A stretch of 64,000 nucleotides of DNA from Trichobilharzia szidati (taxonomy: Eukaryota > Platyhelminthes > Trematoda > Strigeidida > Schistosomatidae). Shown here piece after piece: positions 22,601-35,100 of this stretch. The stretch lies in contig OX235277.1 of the NCBI GenBank assembly GCA_944472155.2, positions 32,002,804 through 32,066,803 on the forward strand. The letters run 5' to 3'. A model generated the notes under the pieces. That model worked only from the letters and a program-made list of their open reading frames with translations, ran no database searches and had not been told where the DNA came from. Each line of letters starts with the position of its first letter. The first letter of the stretch is position 1. Made by a program: the position numbers and the translations under genes.

Positions 22601-25600
22601 GGATGCAAGTGAAAAGTACAGCACAAGATAGAAGCAAGTGGAGGCGTGCAGTTGAAGCCCTATGTTCCACTAGGAACCCAAGGGAACAATAATATATAAT
22701 AATATAATAGAAATCTTTCAAAGTGATATATAACGTATCGCAAGGTCGTTAAAAAGATTTTCAGCTACTTCTTTTATTTATGATGGGAGCTCATGCTTAT
22801 ACGCAAGAAAAACCTAGAACTATGTATAGAAAATACCTTTTGCTACTGTGACCTTAAACGTCTTTATCGATTTGTACAGTATGTTACGTAACCCATGTCT
22901 TCATTCATTTATTTCGTCTTCTTTCTTTACAAAACTTCTACGTTTAAAATATGCTTTGTACACATTTCGGGTCTCTTACTTTTATGAACAATCATTCTTA
23001 TTTCCAAGCGGTTGGGGTTCTAATTTCAGTTAGACAATTGATGATTGCTTGTAGACGGTATGTTGTGTCATTTCAGCTTATTGTAGCAAACAAAGTGAAC
23101 TTTTTTACTGTGGTCAAAATTTCGCCTGTAAAATGTAATCTTTCAATAAAATTGCGTAATTTCTAAGAGCTAGCTTTTAAGGATTTCATTGGTATCAAAT
23201 GTGATCACAGATTAACTGATATTAATCCATGATCACGCTTGAAAAAGGTTGTAGTATATTGTTGACAGTGTTGGAAACTGTGACTTGCTTACATGGCACG
23301 TTGGTTAGCTCCGAGAGCGGTAAAACTCTTTACATGTTGGTTGGTTGCAACCGTTTATGCTTCACAGCTGAACTGTGTTGCAATGTTGCTAATATAACAG
23401 CAAAAGGGTAATAATTGGATGAGTCCCAAACTAGGATGAAACAGCTGTCCAGTACTCCAGTGCTGGTTTTCAATGGTTCCCTCTCACTAACTGATATCAA
23501 TCCATGGTCTAACCTGAAACAAATAGGATCCCTAAAAACCAATTCTTGAAAATTGGAAGGTAGTAATATTTTCTACTAAAATGTTTTATTTTTTGGCAAA
23601 AGGTGTTAGTCATTTGGACACTGATTGATTTTATAAAGACTTTATTGATTTCATTGGTTACTAAGAATTTTCGCAGTTATTTAAAGGGAAGCACTGATCA
23701 CTCCCTCAGTTAAGCAGCTGACAGCTATGTGTTATGATTACAAAAGAGTAAGGCATAAAAACGAAAGAGAGAACAACAAAGGCACTATTATTATTATTAA
23801 CTTACATTGCAGAGTTTTCAGTAAGTGATTTACATATTCAGCTGTTTCACGTTTAGTCATATCTGAAACAAAAGAAATAATTTATGTATGTACATTGACT
23901 CCACGTTTAAAATTTCACCGAATAAATATATTGAGACAGGTCCTCAACAGAATTAAAATCCACTGGGGAATAGCTAAGCTCTTGCCACCTCCTTTATCTA
24001 AACAACCTTACAAATGAGGATTGCTCAGGACTTTGTGTCAGAGAAGCAAAACCAAAAAATCGGTTGCACAGAGAAACTAAAGAACCAAAAAATTCTGTTT
24101 TCTTTAAAAGTAGAAAATCATGAGAAAAGTTCATTGTTATATACCCGTCATTTTGATGAGGATACTAGTTTTCAGTGTTTCCCATTCTCTCTGAAGATAT
24201 CACTTTCATTGATTCATTTGGCGACTTAAAACTTATTAGTGGCTTTGGTGCTGGTTAAGGTGGTCATTAAGAATGCATACACACTCAGAATCAAATTATT
24301 TTTTAAATAATAATTTGGGAAAGTAAAGACTCTTTGTTCATCGTCTATTCTTGCTTTCGCCTACCCATGGTATTGCTATTGTAGTAGACGTTGTGATTGC
24401 CGATTAGAGTAGTTTACTCTTAGTGTGTAAAATGCCTCTGTCGCTTGCAGTTTGCTAGACTACACAGCTGGTCATAAGATTTATGCCAGAATAGAAGGTG
24501 AAGCAAAACTTGTTATACATTTGTTGCAATTCAGACAGAGAAGAAATTCATTTTTCCACACCTATCATTCAAAAGAGGAACATTGCATGCATTCAATGAA
24601 CAACTGAAAGATTCACACCAAAACATACTACCTACATTGTGTGACTAGTTATATTATTATATTTAAGATGTAAGGTTCGATAATGTACACAAAATATCGT
24701 GACCAGTGAGGTCCATCCAGATGTCACGTATGAGAATGGATGTCCCACCTACGACAATGGTTGGGGTCGCGCTAAATTACGAATTGATAGAAGTTAGAAT
24801 TCATGAGCCATTGAACCGGGTCCCAGTGGCTTAATGGTATACGAGCTTGCCTTGTAACCAGAAGGTACTGGGTTCGAACCCCAATGGTTGCGTACTGCTG
24901 ATGATTCCCAAACTAGGATGAAATAGCTGTTCAGTACTCCCTGATTTTCAATGGTTCTCTAACTGATATCAACCCGTGATTAACTCGTAAAACCAAAACT
25001 AACCCTTACAAACCAAACTATAGGAAAAAACATTTTATATATGCTTAGATTTCATTTCAAAGGCTCATTCTCGTCAACTCTCAAAAGCCCTGAAGTAAAG
25101 ATCATGTTTTCCCTCTACATCAAGATTGGTATTCTCTTTCTATCCAATATTCTTCAATGGTTAGAATACTAAAGTATCGCATTTAACCACTTTCTGTGTG
25201 TATTTGTCAATTCACTTGTTCCTGTGGATCGTGGTATATATACGTCATTCAATATGTGTTTTATCCAAAAGAGTAGAGGAACATTATTCCTCTTGGCTAC
25301 ATAAAGGTTACAATCGATCAATAAGAAGTGTTGTAACTGAACATATATTCAACATTGGCCACTCAATATGTGAGAAGAATACATTCAAAGTTATCTACAG
25401 AGTCGAAAAGACTCCCGAAAAACAATATTCTTCCGTATCCTTTTCATTACTGAGGCCTTAGCGATTCGGATGGAAATCCCCGATTTATGTACACAGAAGA
25501 ATCTTCTCCACCTCCTCCTCCTTCTTTGGGTACAATATCAAACTCAGCTGTTATCAATATTTTAATATTATTACTATTTTTTGTATTTTTCGTATGCCGA

Positions 25601-28600
25601 TTATCAACATCATTTTCTTAACTAGCCTTTTGTTCACTTTCTTCACCTACTACATGATTTATCTTCATTCTTATCTCCGTGCTTTTTTAGTCACATTCAA
25701 TTTTCTCTGGATATTTTTCATATTACTTACTAATCTTCACCGCCTTAGTTACAATTTACCTATTCATAAATCATCACCATCATCAATCAATGAAATCCCT
25801 GCAAACAAACACTTGAAAAAAGAATCATCACTTCACAGCTGTTGCCTAGTTGGCGTTCACGGATTATTTCGGCCATACGCGATTACTGTGACTGGCCAGT
25901 GTAGTCCTGTGAATAATCATTTACAGTTAATTTCGTTAGATTACGTTTACTTTATTCATTAGACAATGGAATCTTTCAGGTTTGCATAGTAAGTTGTATG
26001 TATGTAGTGGTATCACTCATTTATCCGCCACACTGTAGAAATAATTCGTAAATAACTTCTGATAATTCAGTGAAGTAGCAGTAGTTTTTCTTCCCCAAAA
26101 AGGTTGTGCATATAATTTTCTTGAAAATTTCGTAAAGCCTACCTCTGTATTGAATCTTGGACCCTGGAAATAACACTGCGTTTTAATACAAAATTTCTAA
26201 TTAGCCATTGAATAATTGCTGTCATAGCTTGAAGTTCGATCAATTCTAGTAGCCTTCCAAGTACATTTTGTGTTTGAAACCTTTTACTGTTGAGTATAAC
26301 TAAGGGGGGAATGTCCTTGCTATTCTTCTTCTTCTGCTTTTTCTATAGTATAAACTTCTTCAAAATAAATGTTACTGAATATATCTAACATTTCCTAGTT
26401 ATCTTACCTAGCAAACTTAGATTATAAGCATATGACAACAGGTAGAATGAAAGTATCATAGACGGAGAGTATACAAACCTACAAGGTATCTTCCAATGGT
26501 CTTCCAATCGAGCATTAATACTAAAAGGGAGGTGTTAGGACAGACAAGCTTCTTTTTTAGACAAGACGTAGTGATTTATGCATGTATTGACATGATAACT
26601 TGATTGGACAGTGTTGATTTGTTTATTTATAGCATAAATTTCTAAGGGTTTGTAAATACAGTATACCATGTATTTTATCTCATAAAAAAGTTGTTATTGT
26701 CGTTCTGGTCGTCGTTTCCCCCAGTCCAACTTTGTATGTTGTTAAGTGTTGGAGATAATTTCAAGTGACCAGTTGGTTATAGTGCCAAACTTTGGAGGCG
26801 CATTCTAGTGAAGTTAGACGAACCCACAACTCAGTATCAATCCATCATAGGAGGAGAATGACAACAGAAATAATAATAATAACTCAGTGGAAAATAAACA
26901 AACCTTCAATAGGTTTACTCGGCCGATCATTAGGTTGAGCGCCCCAGGTCGATAAATGAATACTAGCAGGTGATTCGAAAGCTGCGGATGAAACTTCACC
27001 AACACCATCTGTGCGTTGTTGTATAGGTGTAGCACCACCTAAATGAAGATAAACACAATAATAATAATCAATCGTACATATGAGTCAGTGGTAGAATCAG
27101 TCAGGGTAGAATCTTCGTCCACCACGAACTCCTAGAACTCGCCTACCCGGTAGTAAGCCCCACCACGTAAACAGGGAATTTTGGATATGAGGCTAGCAAC
27201 TCCACGCAATAAAAGGGAACACCACTGCTACTGAAAGTACAAAGTTGAAGCCCTGTGTTCCACTCGGAATGTCAAGAAATGAGAAAATACATATGTAATT
27301 ATGAGACTTTTCACTTAGTTAAATGGCTTTCTTTTGATTTTCTCATCGCATGAAGTTGCCGTTAGTTTTTCAATAAATGTAATTCTTACGCACTGTCATT
27401 TTCACGATACTTTGTAACAAAAAATCCATGACGTAGCGTTCGAAGTAACAAATTACGAGTAATGGGGGGTCTCATTCAGTGTGTTTAAACACAATTAGTG
27501 AGAATACATTTTTTATGTACCAGACTATGAGTCGTATTTACTGATGATATTACCAAGTTGTTCAGTTCAAAAGCAGATCGAGTGGGACTCGAACTCGAAG
27601 CCTATGGGCGTTATGTGGAATGTTTAAGATAGTGAGCAATATGTCCACAAATTCAGTGAACTAAAAGCTCATGGGGGAACAAACTTTGCGTGTAATTCTA
27701 CTTTAAAGCTATGTTAAAGTGCATACTAAGTCCATGCACCAAGTTACAGTTAATCTGCATTAAAAATATCTACAACTACAGGCTAAAACTGATCACTAAT
27801 TAATGCTACGTTATACAAACAAGTTAGGAATCAAAAAACCGCAAAAACAACAATATGTCAATAATTGGCTATTGAGAAATTTTGTTGAGTGAGTTGTTTA
27901 GAAATATATTTTTGCGCTTGAGACACTTTGATTGAGGATGACTAGCAGCAGGCACATTCCCTACTATAGATGGAATCCTCAGCTAGATGTGTACTCGCAT
28001 CCCCAGTCGGGGATGGAATTAGCACTAAGAGTCAAACACAGCAACTCACCGTTTCAAACACCAGTATAGTCAATCAACGGCGCAAGTACAAATTAATTGA
28101 AACATGTACGGAATTTTTAGTGTTCCAATCCTAAAATCTATGATGTAAGTGTTCGCCAGAAAACGAGACAAACAGTAATAGTCAGAGTACAAACGAAAAC
28201 CTTGTATTCATTATTATTGTGATAGATACCAACCGAACAGCCTTTGTGTGCTAATAAATGGCCAATAAAGATGATTATTACTACTCCTTTAGGTTCTGAG
28301 TGGAACATGGGGCTACAACAGAGCACCTTCATTTCACCCTATTCTCTACAGTCTCCACAATCGCCCATAAGCTTTTATTTTCTCTTCCATGTAACCTTTA
28401 TGAGACCTATACCCAACTGATCGTTTACTATTCGGGTTGCACTGGAGCGATGGTCTAGTGCGTGATATCATTCGACGGTTTCCCCGGTGTATATCCATTC
28501 CACCTTAATTTCCTTCGGCATAACTGTTGGATTCGTTGACAGAGTTCTCTGTCACTAATCCTTTCTGGCCAACCATCTGATTTTTAGTACTGACCAAAGA

Positions 28601-29086
28601 CAGGTGCTGATGAAAGTCCGGAGCCGGTGATTTTCTTTTCTACCTCATCATTTTCAAACGTTTATGATCACGTAATGACTACTTACGGGTTTTCATATAC
28701 GTATCCAAATTCTGAACCAAAATATATTAAAAATAATTTTCCATTTTCCTTATTTTCTTATAAACATACATAACTCACTAATTCTTATTTAAATTTTTGA
28801 TCACAAAAATAGAAAACCTTGAACAACTCGTATTGAGGGATAAAAAAGACAAGAGCACTCTCAACGACAAAAACGCCTTTTGCGTCCGATTTTCCCATCA
28901 TGTGCTGAGGTAATGAACAGATATGCATGATTTATTGATACAGAGAACAGTCTGGTCACAGGGCCTCAACCTGCACATTTGCTGCGAATAAGGAACAACA
29001 AGAACGTAGTAAGCTTTCGCTCACTAATAGCGTGACTGTTCCAGTCTTGTAAGTAGTGTCTGACAGTTATTCAACATCAATGTTTA

Positions 29087-29123
<37 letters not shown>

Positions 29124-32100
29124 TCTTGTACAAATGAAAAATAGATATAGTACTCACCTTGATCATCCAAAAATGAGTTAACTGATGCCTTTGATTTACT
29201 CGAATCATCTTGATTATATAAACTCTGAGATGGTTCTTGCATTGGTTGTGTAGACAAATCCAACTGAGATGTGGCACCTAAAAACAGTAGATAAAGCATT
29301 AGTGTGTTGAGTTTGTCGGTAGACACTGAGTAATATAGTTCTCTCTCTTGACAATTATATAATTTATAGATAATTCAAAAAAATTCACTTCGTATTGAAG
29401 TCTGCACTGATGATGTTGTCCGGTAGAACAATGAAAGGTTCGCAATTAACTCATCCAGCTTAGAGAATGTAACTACAGATGGAGCTACAACCACCTCTCC
29501 CCCCTTGTTATACTATTAGTGTAATCGATAATTTCAAGTTGAAAGAATTATTTGAGTTGTTGTTCACAATTCATTTGTACATCCCTTGGTAAATGACTAT
29601 TTAAGTAACAAAACAAAATGATAAGTGAAGAAAAGAGGGTATGTGTGAAGGAGAGATCGATCACCGAATAACAACCAATAAGTTGAGAAGATGGATTCAT
29701 CAAAGAACGTTTGATTATGAAGCTTATGTTTTCCACACGACAGATTTTGATTTCGAAACCGAAAGACGAAGTACGTAGGCTAGCCACTTCTTCTAGTATC
29801 TGTCAGTTGAACTGCTTCTGTGCATCCAGTTATATAAACTCTTTTTCTTAGAACTTAATTTCTCGTGCTCATTAACATTTACCAATGTGGCTAAATAAAT
29901 CAATAGTTTAAACCATCAACATTTCGATATTAAACCATCTAGTCCAAACAGGCCATAAAGAACTAAACATTGAAGAGTCTTTTTCTATCACCAATCAAAT
30001 ACTTAGTAGATTATCATAGGTCTCTAAATACTGAAAACTCCAAACAGTAGAGGCTACTGCAATTCGCTTAAAACAACCAGAGCTCTGCGTGCAAAAGAAC
30101 AAGTCCAGACACTACTGCTATCCTGGCCCTGTTGTAGAACCTAAAAATTCATAAATTCTCTGTTATTTTTCCTAATTCATCTGTAATTCAACCAGTTAGG
30201 TGTTATACTTACGCTTATTATCACTTACAGATGTTTCTGAACCATAATCTAGTGTTCTTATTGATGCAATAGAATCAAAAACATTAACGTTGTTAATAAC
30301 AATAATTCTTTAACTATTACGCACATATTGTTGACATCAGATGGTTGGAGGCAATCGGTAGGAAACTTTGGACCTAGGTTTCGTGCAAGTCGGCATTCAT
30401 CAGCAAGGCGTATCAGTGGTAACGTCTCTGACTGCACATTGGGTGACGCGGGTTCGAATTTCAGAAGGGAGATGAGTTCCTTTAAGGTTGTTGATACGCC
30501 CTGCTGACTGGTGAATGCAAACCAGCATGAAACCTAGGTAGTCCAAGCCTTCCTGCCGATTGCCTCCAACCATCTAACATCAACAATTCAAAGTGCACCG
30601 TGATGGCGAGCTACCTAGATTGGTGGCCACAATGCAAACCTGACTGATAGAAATTAGTCTGCACCAAACAAAGCACTAGACACACTACACTAGTCACTGA
30701 CTAGTGTCCAATTAAATTACGAACATATTCCTCAACAGGTTCCACAGTTATAAGTTATCGAAAAGAATATTCTTTGTTGACTAAACACGCTAAAACGCAT
30801 ACATCACAATAGCTTAAATTCCATTTGTCACATGTTATTTTATTTATAATAATCTTACTGAAATACAAATTATGTTCAAATACTTTTTACATCAAATGAT
30901 CTCAAGCAATGTATGATAAATGGACAATGTAACAATGTGAGTTACAATATCTAGCTAACAGTTTCACATGAAAATCCTATTCTAGTAATAGGTGCGTTAT
31001 AACTTTATTATAGTTAAGACTAAATTTCTGTGTATTTACTTGCAACAGATTTTTCATATATAACAGCACTTTATGAAACGCCTTTAGTGGGTCAAGATTG
31101 ACGATGATGACAATACTATGTCAAATGTTCACGTTGAAGTGTATGTGGAATTCAAGGCTGAAATCCGACTGATATAAAGTTGAATGCTAAAACCGATGTG
31201 CCGTGTAAAGTGACAAAGAAGACATCACCAAGAAGTTAATCAGAGTATCATTGAAACCTGTGACGTATAAGATAGACGTTTCGTTCTAATTTGGGAATCT
31301 TCAATCGTGAATGCCCCTACACTAAACTATTTGTTTTATTCCTTTGCGTTCCCAATGGAACATAGGGTTTCAAGCTAGAGCTATGACGTTGCAGTAACAG
31401 TGTTTTTTTTACGGGACAGAGTTGCCAGCTTTACGCCCAACCTTCCCTCCTTACCGGGCTTTCTACCGACTAAACGAGGTAAAGGAATAAGTCAAAAGGG
31501 GCTCGAACCCCGGATCATTTGCATGGTTGGCCAATGTTCTACCACTCAACCACCGACGCACACATTAAACTATTGACTATGTAATTAAAAGGCAAGCGCA
31601 TGTTACTACTAGGTCAAAGGATTAGAAATAAATAGCGTAAAAACTCTAACTTGTCTCAATTGCCGAAATAACTCCATAATAGTATGCGGCATAATCAACT
31701 CTCGTCCTAAACTTGCTGGACTGACTTCATCAGACATAAATCCATTTCATTAATACAAAATCAAGGAACCTATGTCAAAGTTAGACACTGATGATCGATG
31801 GGTTATGCTAAACGAACATTGAGACAAATCTCGATCAACATCTACGGGTTTTCGCAATGTTTTTCCCTCAAATGACATCAATTTGTAAAGTGATGAATAC
31901 ACATTGGACGGGAACAATCTAATCTTCAAAACTCCATAAACTGGATTTCTCCTATATCGTTTCAATTTCCGTTTAGTTCACTAACACAATATAAGTCTCA
32001 GAGTTTCTACAAATATTGGATAGAAAAAAAAACTATAGAGAAGAAAAATTAATTAAGTATTGTGCACAAACGTTTGAATAAAATATGCTATCGTAGCTTA

Positions 32101-35100
32101 TCACAAGCTGACACAATTCCTCCTTATGATACAAAACAGTGGAATTAACAAAAACATTCAAAAAACGCACAGTACAGAAGGATTACTTTACAGCAGAATA
32201 ACTATTGCATACATGTGGATAAAAACTAATGATATGAAAGCAATAGTCAAGTGTGTTCAAGTTTTTTTATCTTATCACTAAACTGAAAGATATCCTTCAC
32301 ACAAGGTTTCGCTAGTTGATTATGAAGGCGTTGAAGTAACATTACTAGTCACTTTAAAGTCGATTGAGACATGTGTAATATGGGACTGAGAGGCACTCCT
32401 GATTTATACACTTTCGGTATACCGTACATGCGTGAAATGATACCCCTGTGAGTCTTTGTATATTACTGGTGTAATATATCCTTTTTCTGAGTTCCTTTAG
32501 TAAGTTAGTTATGCTTCTTCGTATTTTCGCGGTTTGATCTTTTATTTATATTATTTATTATTATTTCCTTTAATTCCTAGAGGAACATAGGGCTTCAGCC
32601 ATGCGTCTCCATTGCGTTCGGTTCTCTGCTGTAGTTTTCACCTCGCTCCAAGTCTGCCCACACGCTTTCAATTCCTCTTCACATGATCTCCTCCAGGTCA
32701 CTCTTGGACGACCAACTCGTCGCTTCCCTTTCGGGTTCCACTCGAGGGCTTGTCTAGTGATGTCACTTGCTGGTTTCCTCAGAGTGTGTCCAATCCATCT
32801 CCATTTTTTCCTGCCTATTTGTTTCACGATCGGTTCCTGGTTGGTTCGCTCCCAGAGATCTTTGTTGCTGATCCTCTCCGGCCATTTGATCTTGAGTATT
32901 GAGCGAAGGCATTTGTTAATGAAGGTCTGTAGCTTGTTTGAGCTGCTCTTTGTCACACGCCAAGTCTCTGATCCGTATAGTAGTACTGACTTCACATTGG
33001 AGTTGAAAATACGGATCTTATTTTTGACGCTGAATGCTGTTGACCTCCACATAGACTTGAGAGAAATGAAAACTTGTCTTGCTTTTCCGGTTCTGGCTTT
33101 GATATCCTCGTCAGTTCCTCCTGTATTTGAGACGATGCTTCCCAGGTAGGTGAAAGAAGTTGTTTCCTTCAGGTTCCTCCCATTTATGCTGATTGTTGTC
33201 GGTTGTTGCTGTTGATGTTGGCCAGGAATCTTCATTACCTCTGTTTTGTCTATGTTCACTTGAAGTCCTATCTTTGCTGCTTCTTCTGCCAATTTGTTGC
33301 TTTTCACTTGCATATCTTCCAGTTTGTGGGAAATCAGACATATATCATCGGCGAAATCCAAATCCTCCAAGGCTTTTGTGTCGGTCCATTTTATGCCTGT
33401 TCCCTCGTTGGTTGCCGTTGTCTGCCGCATTATCCAATCAACTGCAATCAGGAAGATCATTGGTGACAGTAGACAGCCTTGTCTCACTCCCGTCCTCACT
33501 TCGAAGGATTCCGTGAGCCTCCCGTTGTGGATTACTTGGCATGCAGCGTTGTCATACAGCTGTTGGATGAGATGTATAATTGTCGGCGGCACCCCGTAGT
33601 AGCGAAGTAGTTGCCAAATCACCTCTCGATCGACGCTGTCGAAGGCTTTCTCAAAATCGATGAAGTTGAGATAGAGAGGTGACTGCCATTCCAAACTTTG
33701 TTCAATGATAATCCGTAGGGTGGCGATTTGGTCAATGCATGACTTGTTCCTCCTGAATCCGGCCTGTTCCGGACGAAGTTTTTCATCTAGGGCTTGTTTA
33801 ATTCTCTCCAGGATGATGCGACATAGTACCTTGCTTGGAATGGACAGAAGCATAATTCCACGCCAGTTTTTACATTGACTCAAATCTCCTTTCTTTGGCA
33901 GTTTGAATAAGTATCCGTTCTTCCAATCCTCGGGTACTTTGCCCTCTTTCCACACCTTCTCTAGTAGTGGCGTCATCAAGTCCGCTGTTGTCTCTGGGTC
34001 TATTTTCAAAGCTTCTGCTGGGATTCCATCTGGTCCTGGCGCTTTCCCAGCTTTTAGCATCTTGATGGCATTCAGGACTTCGGATTTCGTCGGAGGGTCG
34101 ATGTTCATTGGTAGTTCTGCTTCCGTTGTTGGTATTGTTGGACGCGTTGTAGGTGGCGGACGATTTAGAAGTCTTTTGAAGTGTTCAGCCCAGTGCTCCC
34201 TCTGTTCCACCTCTTTGGTGATTGACTTTCCATTGTCGTCCTTTATTGGCTTAATCTGTGTCGAACTTTTGCCCGAAAGGTGCCAAGTTGTTTGGTATAG
34301 TGTAGCGAGGTCTCCTTTGCCTGCAGCTTGTTCTGCTTCGTTTGCCATGGTTTCACAATATTTTCTTTTGTCTTCCCTGGCACTTTTCTTCACTCTTTTG
34401 TTCAGTGCATTGTAGCTTGCATTCAACTCCTGTTTCTGTTGCTCGTCGGTGCACTGGATAATCTTTTGTTTCGCCACCCTTCTCTCTTCTATTAGTTTCC
34501 AAGTGTCCGTAGAGAGCCACTGTTTGTCCTGTCTCTTTTTTCTGCCTAGGACTTCCATGCAGGTTTGACTCCACACCGTTTTCAATTTGTTCCAGTGCTT
34601 TTCGACGCTGACCTATTCGTTGGTGTTGATTTGTGTCTCGGCTTTTTCCCTTATGTTTGCAATGAAGATGTCCTTTGTAGCCTGGTCCTTCAGCTTTTGA
34701 GTGTTGAACTTGGCTTGTGGTCTATCTGCAGCTCCTGTTTCCCTGAAAGCTTTTAATTTGATTTGGATTGTCCCTTGTACGAGGTAGTGGTCTGAGCCAA
34801 CGTCTGCTCCTCTTCTTGCTCTTGTGTCCAGTAGGCTGCGTCTCCACTTCCTCGATATTGTGATAAAGTCAATTTGGTTTTTGGTTCGCCCGTCTGGTGA
34901 CACCCATGTAGCCTTGTGGATATCTCTGTGCTTGTAAACACTGCCACCAATCACTAGTTCGTTGAAGGCGCAGAAGTCGGCGAAGAGTTCTCCGTTTTCA
35001 TTCATTTCTCCAAGAGCTTCTCTACCCATGATGAGTTCTCTTCCTGTATTGTCTGGTCCCAGTTTGGCGTTCATATCTCCCATTAGTATTTTAATGTCGC

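Noticed and set aside
25594..25962. 122-codon hydrophobic plus ORF
   Set aside because: It lies in AT-rich PLE 3' sequence; the Phe/Leu/Ile bias follows base composition.
29077..29326. Minus ORFs ending in Ile-Tyr repeats
   Set aside because: They are exon H plus read-through of the donor into the (TA)n microsatellite.
31480..31560. tRNA gene suggested by perfect A and B boxes (also at 24.85, 43.1, 43.4 kb)
   Set aside because: The boxes belong to SINE heads repeated many times with SINE bodies; no cloverleaf with acceptor stem was evident.
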